Notes: generated by a model from the letters alone, not told the origin. Shown: positions 43,152 through 52,754, counted from the first letter of the stretch. The stretch is 64,000 nucleotides of DNA from DASUZB01 sp036377075 (GCA_036377075.1 DASUZB010000037.1:33398-97397); one strand, 5' to 3'. Made by a program: numbers and translations.

Positions 43152-43619
43152 ATGCGGCGGGGATTGATCATCGGAGTGGCGCTGCTGGTGGTCCTGGCGG
43201 TGGTCGGGATCGCGGTCGGCGCCTACAACGCGGGGGTCCACCAGGGGGTCACCCAGGAGCTGGCGAAGAGCGGCGACCGGGTCGAGGTCGTGCGGGAGGT
43301 CGGCCGGGGCTACGGCTACGGGTACGGCTTCTTCCCGTTCGGTTTCATCCTGTTCCCGCTGTTCGTGATCGGGTTCATCCTGCTGTTCCGCGGCCTGTTC
43401 TGGCGCGGGCGCTGGGGCGGTCCCGGTGGTGGGGGTCCTGGCGGCTACGGCCCGCGTGGCTACGGCCCGGGCGGCTACGGCCGCGGTGGCCCTTGGGGGT
43501 ACGGCCAGTGGCAGGACCGGGCCCAGGAGTGGCACCGCCGGCAGCACGAGGAGCCGGGCGAGGGCGGCGAGCAGTCCGCCGAGCAGCCGGGCTCCGGCGC
43601 CGAGAGGGCCGACCTCTAG
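43152..43619 (+). CDS. Glycine/tyrosine-rich small membrane protein
   Basis: A 155-residue protein with hydrophobic helices at about 5-27 and 61-81, an extracellular-size loop between them with YGYGYGFFPFG, and a C-terminal Gly/Tyr/Arg repeat region (GGYGPRGYGPGGYGRGG). A Glu/Gln-rich tail ends the protein. No family recognised. ATG 43152 follows aaggaggaaac. The strong hairpin after it separates it from the two-component system downstream, whose kinase has similar Gly/Pro-rich membrane-proximal sequence. Confidence 0.7.
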   Translation: MRRGLIIGVALLVVLAVVGIAVGAYNAGVHQGVTQELAKSGDRVEVVREVGRGYGYGYGFFPFGFILFPLFVIGFILLFRGLFWRGRWGGPGGGGPGGYGPRGYGPGGYGRGGPWGYGQWQDRAQEWHRRQHEEPGEGGEQSAEQPGSGAERADL

Positions 43620-43631
43620 AGGGTCGAAGGC

Positions 43632-43667
43632 GCCGGTGGGGCGGAGGCTTGCCTCCGCCCCACCGGC
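43632..43667 (+). terminator. Strong hairpin terminator
   Basis: gccggtggggcggaggc (43632-43648) and its exact complement (43651-43667) form a 17-bp stem just after the stop codon of the Gly/Tyr-rich protein and before the response regulator. Confidence 0.8.
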
Positions 43668-43697
43668 TCGTCAGGCTGCGGCGGGTGGAGGTGGACG

Positions 43698-44381
43698 ATG
43701 CGGATGATCCTGGTGGTCGAGGACGAGACCAAAATCGCGCGGCTGGTCGGCGACTACCTCGAGCACGCCGGGTTCGAGGTGACCGTGGCGGGCGACGGCG
43801 ACAGCGCGCTCGCCAGCGCACGGCGCTTCAAGCCCGACCTGGTCGTGCTCGACCTGGGGCTGCCCGGGCGCGACGGGCTCGACGTCGCGCGGACGCTGCG
43901 GCGCACCTCGGGCGTGCCGATCGTGATGCTCACCGCGCGGGGTGACGAGACCGACCGGATCGTCGGGCTCGAGCTCGGCGCCGACGACTACGTGGTCAAG
44001 CCGTTCAGCCCCAAGGAGCTGGTCGCGCGCGTGCGCGCGGTGCTGCGGCGCACCGAGGCGGCGCGCGGCGGCGGCCCGGAGGTCCTGCGGGTGGCGGACG
44101 TCGAGGTGGACGTCCCCAGGATGCGGGTCACCGTCGGCGGCCGCCCGGTCGAGCTGACGCCGACCGAGTTCCACCTCCTGGCGGTGCTGGCGCGCGAGCC
44201 TGGCCGCGTCTTCACCCGCAGCCAGCTGCTCGACGCGGTGCACGGGGTCGCGTTCGAGTCCTACGAGCGGGCGGTCGACGCCCACGTCAAGAACATCCGC
44301 AAGAAGCTCGAGCCGGCCCCGAGCCGGCCGCGCTACCTGCTGACCGTCCACGGCGTCGGGTACCGGTTCGCCGATGCGTGA
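43698..44381 (+). CDS. OmpR-family response regulator
   Basis: A 227-residue regulator. The receiver domain has ILVVEDE, phosphoacceptor Asp in LVVLDLGLPG (about residue 53), MLTARGD and the switch Lys in DDYVVKPFSPKEL. A winged-helix domain follows (VELTPTEFHLLAVLAREPGRVFTRSQLL, HVKNIRKKLE, VHGVGYRF). It overlaps the downstream kinase gene by eight bases and forms a standard RR-HK pair. Confidence 0.93.
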   Translation: MRMILVVEDETKIARLVGDYLEHAGFEVTVAGDGDSALASARRFKPDLVVLDLGLPGRDGLDVARTLRRTSGVPIVMLTARGDETDRIVGLELGADDYVVKPFSPKELVARVRAVLRRTEAARGGGPEVLRVADVEVDVPRMRVTVGGRPVELTPTEFHLLAVLAREPGRVFTRSQLLDAVHGVAFESYERAVDAHVKNIRKKLEPAPSRPRYLLTVHGVGYRFADA

Positions 44382-45525
44382 CCACCACGGCCCGGGGCAG
44401 CGGCCACCCTGGGCGCGCCAAGCGTCGCCCGGCGCGCGGCCGCCGTGGTGGCCGGAGGGCGAGCCGTACCCGCCCAGGGGCCCCGGTGGCTGGGACTGGC
44501 GCATGCGGCGCCGCTTCATGCGCCGCGTCGGCCTGCTGTTCCTGCTGTTCTTCCTGCTGACGTCGGTGGCCAGTGGGTTCTTCGTGCGCTGGTTCGTCGG
44601 TGGCGGCTTCGGCTACGGCGGGCGGCACGGCGGCCCCTGGTTTCCCTGGCCGCTGCTCGGCCTCGGGGTCCTGGTGGTCGCGGTCGCCGCGGGACGGGCG
44701 GTGCGGGCGATGGCGGCGCCGATCGGCGACGTGATGGAGGCGGCCGACCGGGTCGCCGCCGGCGACTACGCCGCCCGCGTCGAGCCGCGCGGGCCCGGCG
44801 AGGTGCGCCGCCTGGCGCGCTCGTTCAACCAGATGACCGAGCGGCTCGAGGCCAACGAGGCGCAGCGCCGGCGCCTGCTCGCCGACGTCGCGCACGAGCT
44901 GCGCACGCCGCTGTCGGTGATCCGCGGCAACGTCGAGGGGATGCTCGACGGGGTCTACCCGGCCGACGAGGCGCACCTCGGCCCGGTGCTGGAGGAGACG
45001 GCGGTGATGGCGCGCCTGCTCGACGACCTGCAGACGCTGTCCACCGCCGAGGCCGGCGTGCTGCGGCTGCACCGCGAGCGGGTGGACCCCGTGGCGCTGG
45101 CCGAGGACGCGGTGGCGGCGTTCCGGGCGCGTGCCGGCAGCGCCGGCGTGGCGCTCGGCTGCCGAGCAACGGCCGATCTGCCCGAGCTCGACGTCGACCC
45201 GTTGCGGGTCGGCGAGGTACTGGCGAACCTGCTGTCCAACGCGGTGCGCCACACCCCCAGCGGCGGCTCGGTGGAGTTGGACCTGCAACCGGCGGCCGGC
45301 GGCGTCGCCTTCACCGTCAGCGACACCGGCGCGGGCATCGCCCCCGAGGACCTGCCGCAGGTGTTCCACCGCTTCGTGAAGTCGGCCGACTCCGGCGGCG
45401 CCGGGCTCGGGCTGGCGATCGCCAAGAGCCTGGTGGAGGCGCACGGCGGCACCATCACCGCCGAGAGCGAGCCGGGCAAGGGCACCACCATGCGCTTCGT
45501 CCTGCCGGCCACGCCGCCGTCCTGA
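44374..45525 (+). CDS. Membrane sensor histidine kinase (BaeS-like), partner of the adjacent regulator
   Basis: A 383-residue protein with a Pro/Gly-rich cytoplasmic head (1-45) and two membrane helices (about 50-72 and 88-110) with a very short Gly-rich extracytoplasmic loop. HAMP (about 112-165), HisKA with VAHELRTPLSVIRGN and HATPase_c (NLLSNAVRHTP, DTGAGIAPEDL, GAGLGLAIAK) follow. The tiny external loop argues for membrane or envelope stress sensing rather than a large ligand. ATG 44374 lies inside the regulator gene. Confidence 0.92.
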   Translation: MRDHHGPGQRPPWARQASPGARPPWWPEGEPYPPRGPGGWDWRMRRRFMRRVGLLFLLFFLLTSVASGFFVRWFVGGGFGYGGRHGGPWFPWPLLGLGVLVVAVAAGRAVRAMAAPIGDVMEAADRVAAGDYAARVEPRGPGEVRRLARSFNQMTERLEANEAQRRRLLADVAHELRTPLSVIRGNVEGMLDGVYPADEAHLGPVLEETAVMARLLDDLQTLSTAEAGVLRLHRERVDPVALAEDAVAAFRARAGSAGVALGCRATADLPELDVDPLRVGEVLANLLSNAVRHTPSGGSVELDLQPAAGGVAFTVSDTGAGIAPEDLPQVFHRFVKSADSGGAGLGLAIAKSLVEAHGGTITAESEPGKGTTMRFVLPATPPS

Positions 45526-45548
45526 CGGCGGGCCATGCCGACGGCGGA

Positions 45549-47468
45549 TCAGGAGCGGCGCTGCAGCTCCAGGCCGAGGTCGGCGTCGCTGGTGAGCTGG
45601 ACGGTGGTGGCGACCGCGCCGCCACCGGCCTTCCAGCCGGGCGGCAGGGTTGCGGCGAACCCCTTGGGCGGCGCCAGCACCAGCCGGAGGCTGGCGGGCT
45701 GGACCATCGGCTGGCTGTCGGCGGCGAGGCGGTAGCGCAGGCCGGTCGCGGTCCGGACGGCCGCGCCGGGGAGGTCGTAGGTCATCGTGACGGTGCGTGC
45801 CTGGCCGGCCTGCAGCGGCAGGATGAAGCGGACCACCTGGCGGCCGGCCTCGCGCAACGGGTCCCAGTGGGCGGCCTTGCCGTCGGCGGTGACGACCAGC
45901 TTGGTGGCGCGGCCGGGCACGTAGGCGATGACCCGGTACTCCGCCCAGTTGGTGAAGTAGCCCCGCCGGTCCTGGGTCGGCGCGCCGGGGGCGGCGTTGA
46001 CCAGGCGGACCGAGCGGACCACGTGGGCGGAGCCGTCGGGCCGCAGCCACACCCGCTGCTCGATGGCGCGCCGCTGGTAGACGTCCACCTTGCTGGCGTT
46101 GATGTTCTGCGTGTACGCGGCCGCGTAGTCCTGCGGCGCCGGCGACAGCGCGCCGCCGAGGCGGTGCGCCAGCACCTGGCGCTGCAGGCTCGGGTCGCGG
46201 AAGTAGAGCTGCAGGTGCCGGCCCTTGGCGGCCTCGCCGAGGCCGCGCACCTGGCGCAGCATGTCGCCGCCGCCGCCGAGCAGGCGGGACAGGACCGCGT
46301 CCATCAGCCCCTCGTTGTAGCCGTGGCGCACGCCCTTGCCGGGGAAGCGCTGGTAGCTGTCGACCAACAGGGCCTGGACCAGGTTGCGGTAGGTGATGCG
46401 GCCGTACCCCGGCGTGGTCACCGAGCCCGAGACCTTCAGCACCCCTGCCATGGCGACCGGGTCGATCGCGATCACGCCGTCGGGCCGGATGTGGGTCAGC
46501 ACCTGGTAGGCGCGCAGGACCTCCTCGCCGGAGGTGGGGAAGTCGGGCGACAGGCCGGCGAGGGTGAAGCTGGACGGCTCGCGCGGCTTGTGCCACGGGT
46601 CGCTGGGCAGGAACGGGATCCGGATCCCGAAGCTGAGGCGCTGCTCGCCGACCTGGCCGCGCTGCAGCACCGAGACCGCGCCGTGGTCGAAGCGCAGCAG
46701 CGCCACCGCCAGCGGCGACCCGCCCCAGGCCTTGCTCTCGGCGGAGTTCATCACCGCCACCAGGTAGGTGCGGCCGCCGTTGGCCCCGACCGCCCCCGGC
46801 AGCGCGTCGAGCAGCGCCACCACCGGGCGGACCTGCCCTTCGACCTGGTCGAGCTGGCGCACGGTGGCGTCGCGGGCGGCGCCGGCGCCGGGGGAGAGCG
46901 GCCCGGCGCGCACCTGGTCGAGCTCGCTCCTCGCCCGCTCGACGCCGCCGAGCAGCAGCTTGGCGTCGCGGGTGGTGGCCGCGGCGAGGTTCAGGTCGAT
47001 GCGGCCGCCGTGGAACAGGGCGTCGCCGCGCACCCGGCCCTCGACCGCGACCACCCGGTCGGCCGTGTCCACCAGGATGCGCCCGGCGGCCAGCAGGTGG
47101 TCGAGGTCGGACACGGGCGACGACAGCAGCGGGAGGTGGGCGGCGATCCGGACCGGGGTGCGCCCGGCCGCGGCCTCGGCGAGGTCGAGGTCGCCACGGG
47201 CTGCCTTGACGGCCTGCCTGGCGGTGGCGTCGTCGCCGGCGCGCAGCGCGGTCGCCGCGCGGCCGAGTTGGCTGCGGGCGTCGCCCGCGGCGGCGCGCGC
47301 GTCCCTGGCGGCGCCGAGCAGCGACAGCGCCAGCCAGCCCGCGGCCACGACGAGCGCGACCACGGCCAGCAACAGGAACAGCAGCAGGATGCGGCGGCGG
47401 CGTGACCGGGGGCGCTGGAACTGGCCGACGCCCAGCCGCTGCCGTGCGGTGCCCAGCTCGGCGGTCAT
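45549..47468 (-). CDS. DUF4012 membrane-anchored extracellular protein
   Basis: A 639-residue protein with a basic N-terminus (RPRSRRRR), one membrane helix (about 27-50) and a large outer part. The DUF4012 block is clear (TYLVAVMNSAESKAWGGSPLA, HIRPDGVIAIDPVAMAGVL, DSYQRFPGKG). The family is often near exopolysaccharide or S-layer genes in Actinomycetota; function unknown. ATG 47468 is the start supported by the basic region before the helix. It is convergent with the kinase gene (23 bases apart). Confidence 0.88.
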   Translation of the reverse strand: MTAELGTARQRLGVGQFQRPRSRRRRILLLFLLLAVVALVVAAGWLALSLLGAARDARAAAGDARSQLGRAATALRAGDDATARQAVKAARGDLDLAEAAAGRTPVRIAAHLPLLSSPVSDLDHLLAAGRILVDTADRVVAVEGRVRGDALFHGGRIDLNLAAATTRDAKLLLGGVERARSELDQVRAGPLSPGAGAARDATVRQLDQVEGQVRPVVALLDALPGAVGANGGRTYLVAVMNSAESKAWGGSPLAVALLRFDHGAVSVLQRGQVGEQRLSFGIRIPFLPSDPWHKPREPSSFTLAGLSPDFPTSGEEVLRAYQVLTHIRPDGVIAIDPVAMAGVLKVSGSVTTPGYGRITYRNLVQALLVDSYQRFPGKGVRHGYNEGLMDAVLSRLLGGGGDMLRQVRGLGEAAKGRHLQLYFRDPSLQRQVLAHRLGGALSPAPQDYAAAYTQNINASKVDVYQRRAIEQRVWLRPDGSAHVVRSVRLVNAAPGAPTQDRRGYFTNWAEYRVIAYVPGRATKLVVTADGKAAHWDPLREAGRQVVRFILPLQAGQARTVTMTYDLPGAAVRTATGLRYRLAADSQPMVQPASLRLVLAPPKGFAATLPPGWKAGGGAVATTVQLTSDADLGLELQRRS

Positions 47469-47736
47469 CCGCCTCTCGTCTCCCAACCGGGGCAGCGCCG
47501 CTCCGTCCCGCGATGCCCACCTGTCTCGTTCTGCTGACCGGCACCTTCCAGCGCCGATGATGAGGTGTCGACCTGCGGAGTGAGGATACGACCTACGCGA
47601 TCCGCTGGAGGGCAGAACCGGCCAGGCGCCCCGGAACGGTATCGGCAGCCGGGCGGGGCGACTCCAGCGCCGGCGGGCAGCGCGGCGCCCGACGGTGGCA
47701 CCATGCTGGCTTGACGACGAGAACGAGGAGGAGAGC

Positions 47737-48654
47737 ATGAGCCCTGCGGTGGAGCACGACCCCGCCGAGAAGCTGCGCGCCTACGCCCACCCCGAGCGGT
47801 TGGTCACCACCGAATGGCTGGCGGCCCACCTCGACGACCCCAACCTGGTGGTCGCCGAGTCCGACGAGGACGTGCTGCTCTACGAGACCGGCCACATCCC
47901 CGGTGCGGTCAAGCTCGACTGGCACACCGACCTGAACGACCCGGTGACCCGCGACTACGTCGACGGCGAGGGCTTCGCCCGGCTGATGTCGGCCAAGGGC
48001 GTCGGCCGCGACACCACCCTGGTCCTCTACGGCGACAAGTCCAACTGGTGGGCGGCCTACGCGCTGTGGGTGGCGAGCCTGTTCGGGCACCCCGACGTGC
48101 GCCTGCTCGACGGCGGCCGGCAGCGCTGGATCGACGAGGGCCGGCCGACCACCACCGACGTGCCGCGGCCCCAGCCGACCGACTACCCGGTGGTGGAGCG
48201 CGACGACAAGCGCATCCGCGCCTTCCGCGAGGACGTGCTCGCCCACGTCGCCACCGGCGGCCGCCTGGTGGACGTGCGCTCGCCCCAGGAGTACTCGGGC
48301 GAGCTGCTGGCGATGCCCGACTACCCGCAGGAGGGCGCGCTGCGCGGCGGCCACGTCCCCGGCGCGGGCAACGTGCCCTGGAAGCGCGCGGCCAACGACG
48401 ACGGCACCTTCAGGACCGCCGACGAGCTGCGCGCCATCTACGAGGGCGAGCTCGGCTTCAGCTCCGACGACGACGTGATCGCCTACTGCCGCATCGGCGA
48501 GCGCTCCAGCCACACCTGGTTCGTCCTCACCCACCTGCTCGGCTTCCCGCAGGTGCGCAACTACGACGGCTCCTGGGTGGAGTGGGGCAACGCGGTGCGG
48601 GTGCCGATCGAGCGCTCCGCCGAGACCGTCCACACCACCCCGGCGCGCGGATGA
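47737..48654 (+). CDS. sseA: Thiosulfate/3-mercaptopyruvate sulfurtransferase (two rhodanese domains)
   Basis: A 305-residue tandem rhodanese. The N-terminal inactive domain has [19 protein letters not shown] and [11 protein letters not shown]; the C-terminal domain has the persulfide cysteine C251 in [12 protein letters not shown]. Mobilises sulfane sulfur. ATG 47737 follows gaggaggaga. It overlaps the SufE gene as ATGA, so the two proteins are made together and may pass sulfur between them. Confidence 0.9.
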   Translation: MSPAVEHDPAEKLRAYAHPERLVTTEWLAAHLDDPNLVVAESDEDVLLYETGHIPGAVKLDWHTDLNDPVTRDYVDGEGFARLMSAKGVGRDTTLVLYGDKSNWWAAYALWVASLFGHPDVRLLDGGRQRWIDEGRPTTTDVPRPQPTDYPVVERDDKRIRAFREDVLAHVATGGRLVDVRSPQEYSGELLAMPDYPQEGALRGGHVPGAGNVPWKRAANDDGTFRTADELRAIYEGELGFSSDDDVIAYCRIGERSSHTWFVLTHLLGFPQVRNYDGSWVEWGNAVRVPIERSAETVHTTPARG

Positions 48655-49127
48655 CCGCCACCTCCACCCCCGCCCGCCTCGCCGAGGTGGTGGAGGAGTT
48701 CGCCGAGCTGCCCAAGGAGCTGCGCCTCGAGGCGCTGCTCGACTACTCCCGGCGGGTGCCGCCGCTGCCGCCGGCGCTGGCGGGCAACCGCGACGCGATG
48801 GAGCAGGTCCACGAGTGCCAGACGCCGTTCTTCGTGGCCAGCGAGGTGGCCTCCGACGGCGCGGTGACCCTGTGGTTCGACGCGCCGCCGGAGGCGCCGA
48901 CCACGCGCGGGTTCGCCGGCATCCTCGCGGTCGGCCTCAACGGCGCCAGCGTGGAGGAGGTGCTGGCCGTGCCCGACGGCTTCTACGCCGAGATGGGCCT
49001 GCACGAGGTGGTCTCGCCGCTGCGCCTGCGCGGCATCGGCGCCATCCTCGCCCGGGTCAAACGCCAGCTCCGGGCGCAGGCGGCCGCCCGCGGCGGCGAC
49101 GGTCCGGCGGCGACGGCACCCTCGTGA
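48651..49127 (+). CDS. sufE: SufE-family sulfur acceptor
   Basis: A 158-residue protein. The SufE cysteine C56 lies in [10 protein letters not shown], and the family blocks [33 protein letters not shown] and [12 protein letters not shown] are present. SufE normally takes sulfur from the SufS desulfurase; no suf operon is here. The overlap with a rhodanese is common in Actinomycetota and suggests an alternative sulfur donor. The 195 bases after it hold a possible promoter: TAAAAT 49209-49214 within the inverted repeat gatttt/aaaatc at 49198-49215. Confidence 0.9.
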   Translation: MTATSTPARLAEVVEEFAELPKELRLEALLDYSRRVPPLPPALAGNRDAMEQVHECQTPFFVASEVASDGAVTLWFDAPPEAPTTRGFAGILAVGLNGASVEEVLAVPDGFYAEMGLHEVVSPLRLRGIGAILARVKRQLRAQAAARGGDGPAATAPS

Positions 49128-49322
49128 CCGTCACGGGCCCGCCGCAGGTACCGAACCAGACAACCTCGGCCTTGCTGCCGGACCCGTGGACTTCGGCGAT
49201 TTTGCCTGTAAAATCCCGTTGCAGGTCGTGCGCACTCCCCCGATCCCGTCATCGGCAGGGGCGACGCATCGGCGCGTCGCGCACGCACAGCAGTGGACGG
49301 ACATCTCCCCTGTGAGCAGCCG

Positions 49323-50792
49323 ATGACGTCGACCACGGGAACTCGACCCACGACCTTCGACGAACTGCAGCTCGCCTTCGCCGAGCGGGAGTGGGGAGAG
49401 AGCCCGTTCGTGCTCGAGCAGGGCACCATCCTGGTGCTGCCGTCGCTCTCGTTCCCCTCCGAGGAGCTGCGCAAGATCGTCGGCATCCAGCACTACGAGG
49501 AGCGCATGCTCTTCCTGCTCCTGCTGCTGCGCAACCCGGAGCTGCGGGTGGTGTACCTGTCGAGCCTGCCGATCGACGAGGCGATCGTCGACTACTACCT
49601 GTCGTTCCTGCCCGACCCGGCGGACGCCCGCAGGCGGCTGGTGTGCCTGGCGGTGGGGGACGCGGCGCCGCGCGCCCTCACCGCCAAGCTGCTCGCCCGG
49701 CCCGAGCTGATCGAGCAGGCCCGCGGGCTGGCCGACGGCACCCCCGACGGCTACGTCCTGCCGTTCAACGTCACCCGCCTGGAGCAGGAGTTCGCCGAGC
49801 GCGTCGGCCTGCCCCTGTACGGGCCGCGGCCGGAGCTGGTGCGGCTCGGCTCCAAGACCGGGTCGCGGCGGGCCGCCCGCATCGCCGGCGTGCCGATGAT
49901 CGACGGCTGGGAGGACCTCCGCTCCCTCCGTGAGGTCGAGGAGGCGGTGCGCCGCCTGCTGCGGCGCACCCCGCCGCCGCCGCAGGCGGTGGTGGTCAAG
50001 CTCAACGAGGGCTTCTCCGGCCAGGGCAACGCCATCGTCGACCTGCGCAGCTGGCGCGGCCGCCTGCTGGACTGCGACACCACCTTCGGCGCCGACGAGG
50101 AGTCGTGGGCCTCGTTCGAGGGCAAGATCGCCGAGGGCGGCGCGGTGGTCGAGGAACTGGTGCGCGTGCCCGGCACCGTCTCGCCGAGCGTGCAGCTGCG
50201 GGTCGCGCCGAACGGCGCGGTCTACCTGGTCTCCACCCACAGCCAGGTGCTCGGCGGCCCCGGCGGCCAGGTCTACCTCGGCTGCCGCTTCCCGGCCGAC
50301 GACGGCTACCGGCTGGAGATCCAGCGCTGGGCGCTGCGGGTGGCCGAGGTGCTGGCCGCCAGGGGCGTTATCGGCCTGTTCGGCATCGACTTCATCGTGG
50401 TGCCGGCCCCCTCGGGGGTCGATACCTACGTCAGCGAGATCAACCTGCGCATCGGCGGCACCACCCACCCGTTCTGGATGGCGCTGCTGGTCACCGAGGG
50501 CCGCTACGAGCCGGCCACCGGGCAGCTGGTCGCCGGCGGGCAGCCGAAGGCCTACCTGGCGACCGACAACCTCAAGTCCGAGCGGCTGGTCGGCCTGAGC
50601 CCGACGCAGGTGGTCGCGAGGATCGCCGAGGCCGGCCTGGCCTACGACCACCGCACCCGCACCGGCGCCACCCTGCACCTGCTCGGCGCCCTGCGCGAGT
50701 ACGGCAAGCTCGGCGTGACCTGCATCGCCGACTCGCCCGACGGCGCCGACAACCTCTACCGCAGGCTCAAGCGCGTCCTCACCGGCGCCTAG
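49323..50792 (+). CDS. ATP-grasp peptide ligase, PGM1-like
   Basis: A 489-residue protein. The N-terminal part (1-170) has GTILVLPSLSFPSEELRKIVG and YEERMLFLLLLLR, typical of the PGM1-related family, and the C-terminal ATP-grasp part has VVVKLNEGFSGQGNAIVDL and SEINLRIGGTTHPF (metal-binding Glu/Asn). PGM1 is known to link a modified amino acid to a ribosomal peptide in pheganomycin synthesis. No precursor peptide, transporter or other biosynthetic gene is recognised here, so the substrate is open. ATG 49323 has a weak ribosome site. It is convergent with the TetR gene, two bases apart. Confidence 0.75.
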   Translation: MTSTTGTRPTTFDELQLAFAEREWGESPFVLEQGTILVLPSLSFPSEELRKIVGIQHYEERMLFLLLLLRNPELRVVYLSSLPIDEAIVDYYLSFLPDPADARRRLVCLAVGDAAPRALTAKLLARPELIEQARGLADGTPDGYVLPFNVTRLEQEFAERVGLPLYGPRPELVRLGSKTGSRRAARIAGVPMIDGWEDLRSLREVEEAVRRLLRRTPPPPQAVVVKLNEGFSGQGNAIVDLRSWRGRLLDCDTTFGADEESWASFEGKIAEGGAVVEELVRVPGTVSPSVQLRVAPNGAVYLVSTHSQVLGGPGGQVYLGCRFPADDGYRLEIQRWALRVAEVLAARGVIGLFGIDFIVVPAPSGVDTYVSEINLRIGGTTHPFWMALLVTEGRYEPATGQLVAGGQPKAYLATDNLKSERLVGLSPTQVVARIAEAGLAYDHRTRTGATLHLLGALREYGKLGVTCIADSPDGADNLYRRLKRVLTGA

Positions 50793-50794
50793 GC

Positions 50795-51442
50795 CTAGCC
50801 AGCCACCTCGGCACCATAGATGGTGCGCATCCAGACGGTGAACAGCGTCTCCACCGCCAGCGCGCGCGCCTCCGGGCCGGCCAGGCCGGGGCGGGCGAAC
50901 AGCGCGGTCAGGTAGCGCTCGCTCATCCACACCAGCGCGCTGGCCGTCTCGCCGACGTCGGGCAGCGGCAGCGCCTTGCCGGCGCGGGCGTCGCGCTCGA
51001 TGCGCGCCGCGGTGGCGTCGACGAAGCGGCTGGCGAGGTCCAGGTAGACCCGCTCGACCTCGTCGTCGATCCCGGCGGCCTCGTGGATCGCGCCGAGCAG
51101 CGGGCCGTGGGCCAGGTACACGTCGACCAGCCGCTCGAGCGAGCGGCGCCCCTCGACCATCGGGTCCCCACTGCCCGACAGCCACACCCCGCTCATCGTC
51201 CACAGCTCCTCGGCGAGGTTGTAGAGCAGCCGGATGACCAGCGCGGCGCGGTCGGGGAAGAAGCGGTAGAAGGCGGTACGCGACTGCGTGGTCGCCGCCA
51301 TGATGTCGTCCACCGTCAGGTCGCGGTAGCGCGAGGTGCGCAGCAGGCGGGCGGCGGCGTCGAGGATCTCCCGCTCCGCGTCCTGCCGGCGCTGCCGGCG
51401 GCGCTCGCGGTGCTCTCGTGGCTCCGTACGGGGGCCGGACAT
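50795..51442 (-). CDS. TetR-family regulator, divergent from the diiron oxygenase
   Basis: A 215-residue protein. HTH in the first ~65 residues (ILDAAARLLRTSRYRDLTVDDIMAATTQSRTAFYRFF), with a ligand domain after it. ATG 51442. It is divergent from the diiron oxygenase gene, and a dyad between them suggests that it represses both. The ligand is unknown. Confidence 0.9.
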   Translation of the reverse strand: MSGPRTEPREHRERRRQRRQDAEREILDAAARLLRTSRYRDLTVDDIMAATTQSRTAFYRFFPDRAALVIRLLYNLAEELWTMSGVWLSGSGDPMVEGRRSLERLVDVYLAHGPLLGAIHEAAGIDDEVERVYLDLASRFVDATAARIERDARAGKALPLPDVGETASALVWMSERYLTALFARPGLAGPEARALAVETLFTVWMRTIYGAEVAG

Positions 51443-51460
51443 GGGCCAACCCTAGCACTA

Positions 51461-51485
51461 TGACGCAATGTTTGACGCTGTGTCA
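51461..51485. promoter_or_regulatory. Candidate TetR operator
   Basis: TGACGCA-N11-TGTGTCA, arms matching at 6 of 7 positions, centred in the 99-base region between the divergent TetR gene and the diiron oxygenase gene. Confidence 0.6.
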
Positions 51486-51541
51486 CAAATCGCCGTACTC
51501 TGGACGGGCGAGGCGAGCAGCCCAGCGCTGGGAGGCGCGAC

Positions 51542-52627
51542 GTGAGCACCACCCGCATCTACACCCTTCCCGTCGAGCAGACCGGCTGGCACGTCCCGAC
51601 CGGCACCACCACCGCCTTCAGCTGGGAGTACGACGAGGGCCGCGACCGCCTGCTGAGCCTGTACGAGAAGGGCAAGGTCAAGCAGTGGAACGCGAGCGAC
51701 CGGATCGACTGGTCGCGCGAGATCGACCTCGGCAACCCGATGCGGGCCCCGGACGAGTCGGTGCCGATCTTCGGCTCGCGGACCTGGGAGGCCCTCGACG
51801 AGCCCGCCCGCGGCGTGGTCCGCCACCACCTCTCCGCCTGGCAGTTCTCCCAGTTCCTCCACGGCGAGCAGGGCGCGCTGATCTGCGCCTCCAAGATCGT
51901 CCAGACCGTGCCCGAGATCGACTCCAAGTTCTACGCCGCCACCCAGGTGATGGACGAGGCGCGCCACGTCGAGGCGTACTCGCGCTACCTGCACGAGAAG
52001 CTGGAGCTCGCCTACCCCATCAACCCCCACCTGAAGGCGCTGCTCGACGACGTCATCTCCGACCGCCGCTGGGACATGACCTACCTGGGCATGCAGGTGC
52101 TGATCGAGGGCCTGGCCCTGGCCGCCTTCGGGCTGATCCGCGACCTCGCCCAGGACCCCCTGGCGCAGTCGATCAACGCCTACGTGATGCAGGACGAGGC
52201 CCGCCACGTCGCCTTCGGCCGGCTCGCCCTGCGCCACGCCTACCGCGAGCTGACCAAGGTCGAGCGCGACGAGCGCGAGGAGTTCTGCGTCGAGGCGTGC
52301 TACCTGATGCGCGACCGCTTCCTGGCCGAGGAGGTCTGGCACAACCTCGACCTCGACGCCGAGGAGAGCATCGCCTTCGTCAAGGAGTCCGAGACCTTCC
52401 TGCAGTTCCGCAGCCTGCTGTTCAGCCGCATCGTGCCGACCCTGCGCGACATCGGCCTGTTCGGGCCGAAGATCGTCGCCGCCTTCGAGGACATGGGCGT
52501 GCTCGGCTACCAGGCGGTGAACGTCGACGAGCTGATGCGGGACGACGAGCGCATCGCCGAGGGCATCGACGCCGAGCGCCGCGCCCAGGTCGACCAGACC
52601 ATCGCCGCCGGCGCCGGCGACGGCTAG
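51542..52627 (+). CDS. Ferritin-like diiron oxygenase/desaturase-type protein
   Basis: A 361-residue helical protein with the full carboxylate-bridged diiron set: E109 (GEQGAL), E139-x2-H142 (DEARHVEAY), E189 (IEGLAL) and E219-x2-H222 (DEARHVAFG). Resembles R2-like/AurF-like oxygenases of Actinomycetota that act on aromatic amines or lipids. No ferredoxin or acyl carrier protein gene is adjacent. GTG 51542. The divergent TetR and operator-like dyad suggest induction by a small molecule. Confidence 0.8.
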   Translation: MSTTRIYTLPVEQTGWHVPTGTTTAFSWEYDEGRDRLLSLYEKGKVKQWNASDRIDWSREIDLGNPMRAPDESVPIFGSRTWEALDEPARGVVRHHLSAWQFSQFLHGEQGALICASKIVQTVPEIDSKFYAATQVMDEARHVEAYSRYLHEKLELAYPINPHLKALLDDVISDRRWDMTYLGMQVLIEGLALAAFGLIRDLAQDPLAQSINAYVMQDEARHVAFGRLALRHAYRELTKVERDEREEFCVEACYLMRDRFLAEEVWHNLDLDAEESIAFVKESETFLQFRSLLFSRIVPTLRDIGLFGPKIVAAFEDMGVLGYQAVNVDELMRDDERIAEGIDAERRAQVDQTIAAGAGDG

Positions 52628-52754
52628 CGAGCCCGATCCCTCCCGGTTGCCCTGCCGCAACCGGTTCGTTATCAACTGCCCCGTATCCGCGCGGGGATCC
52701 GCAGCGCCTGAAACTGTGAAGGGCGATCGGGGGGACCGTCCGAGGGGGGACAGG

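Noticed and set aside
44445..47405. Long forward open frame (986 codons) through the kinase and opposite DUF4012
   Set aside because: Changes character abruptly at gene borders and has no conserved domain; shadow frame.
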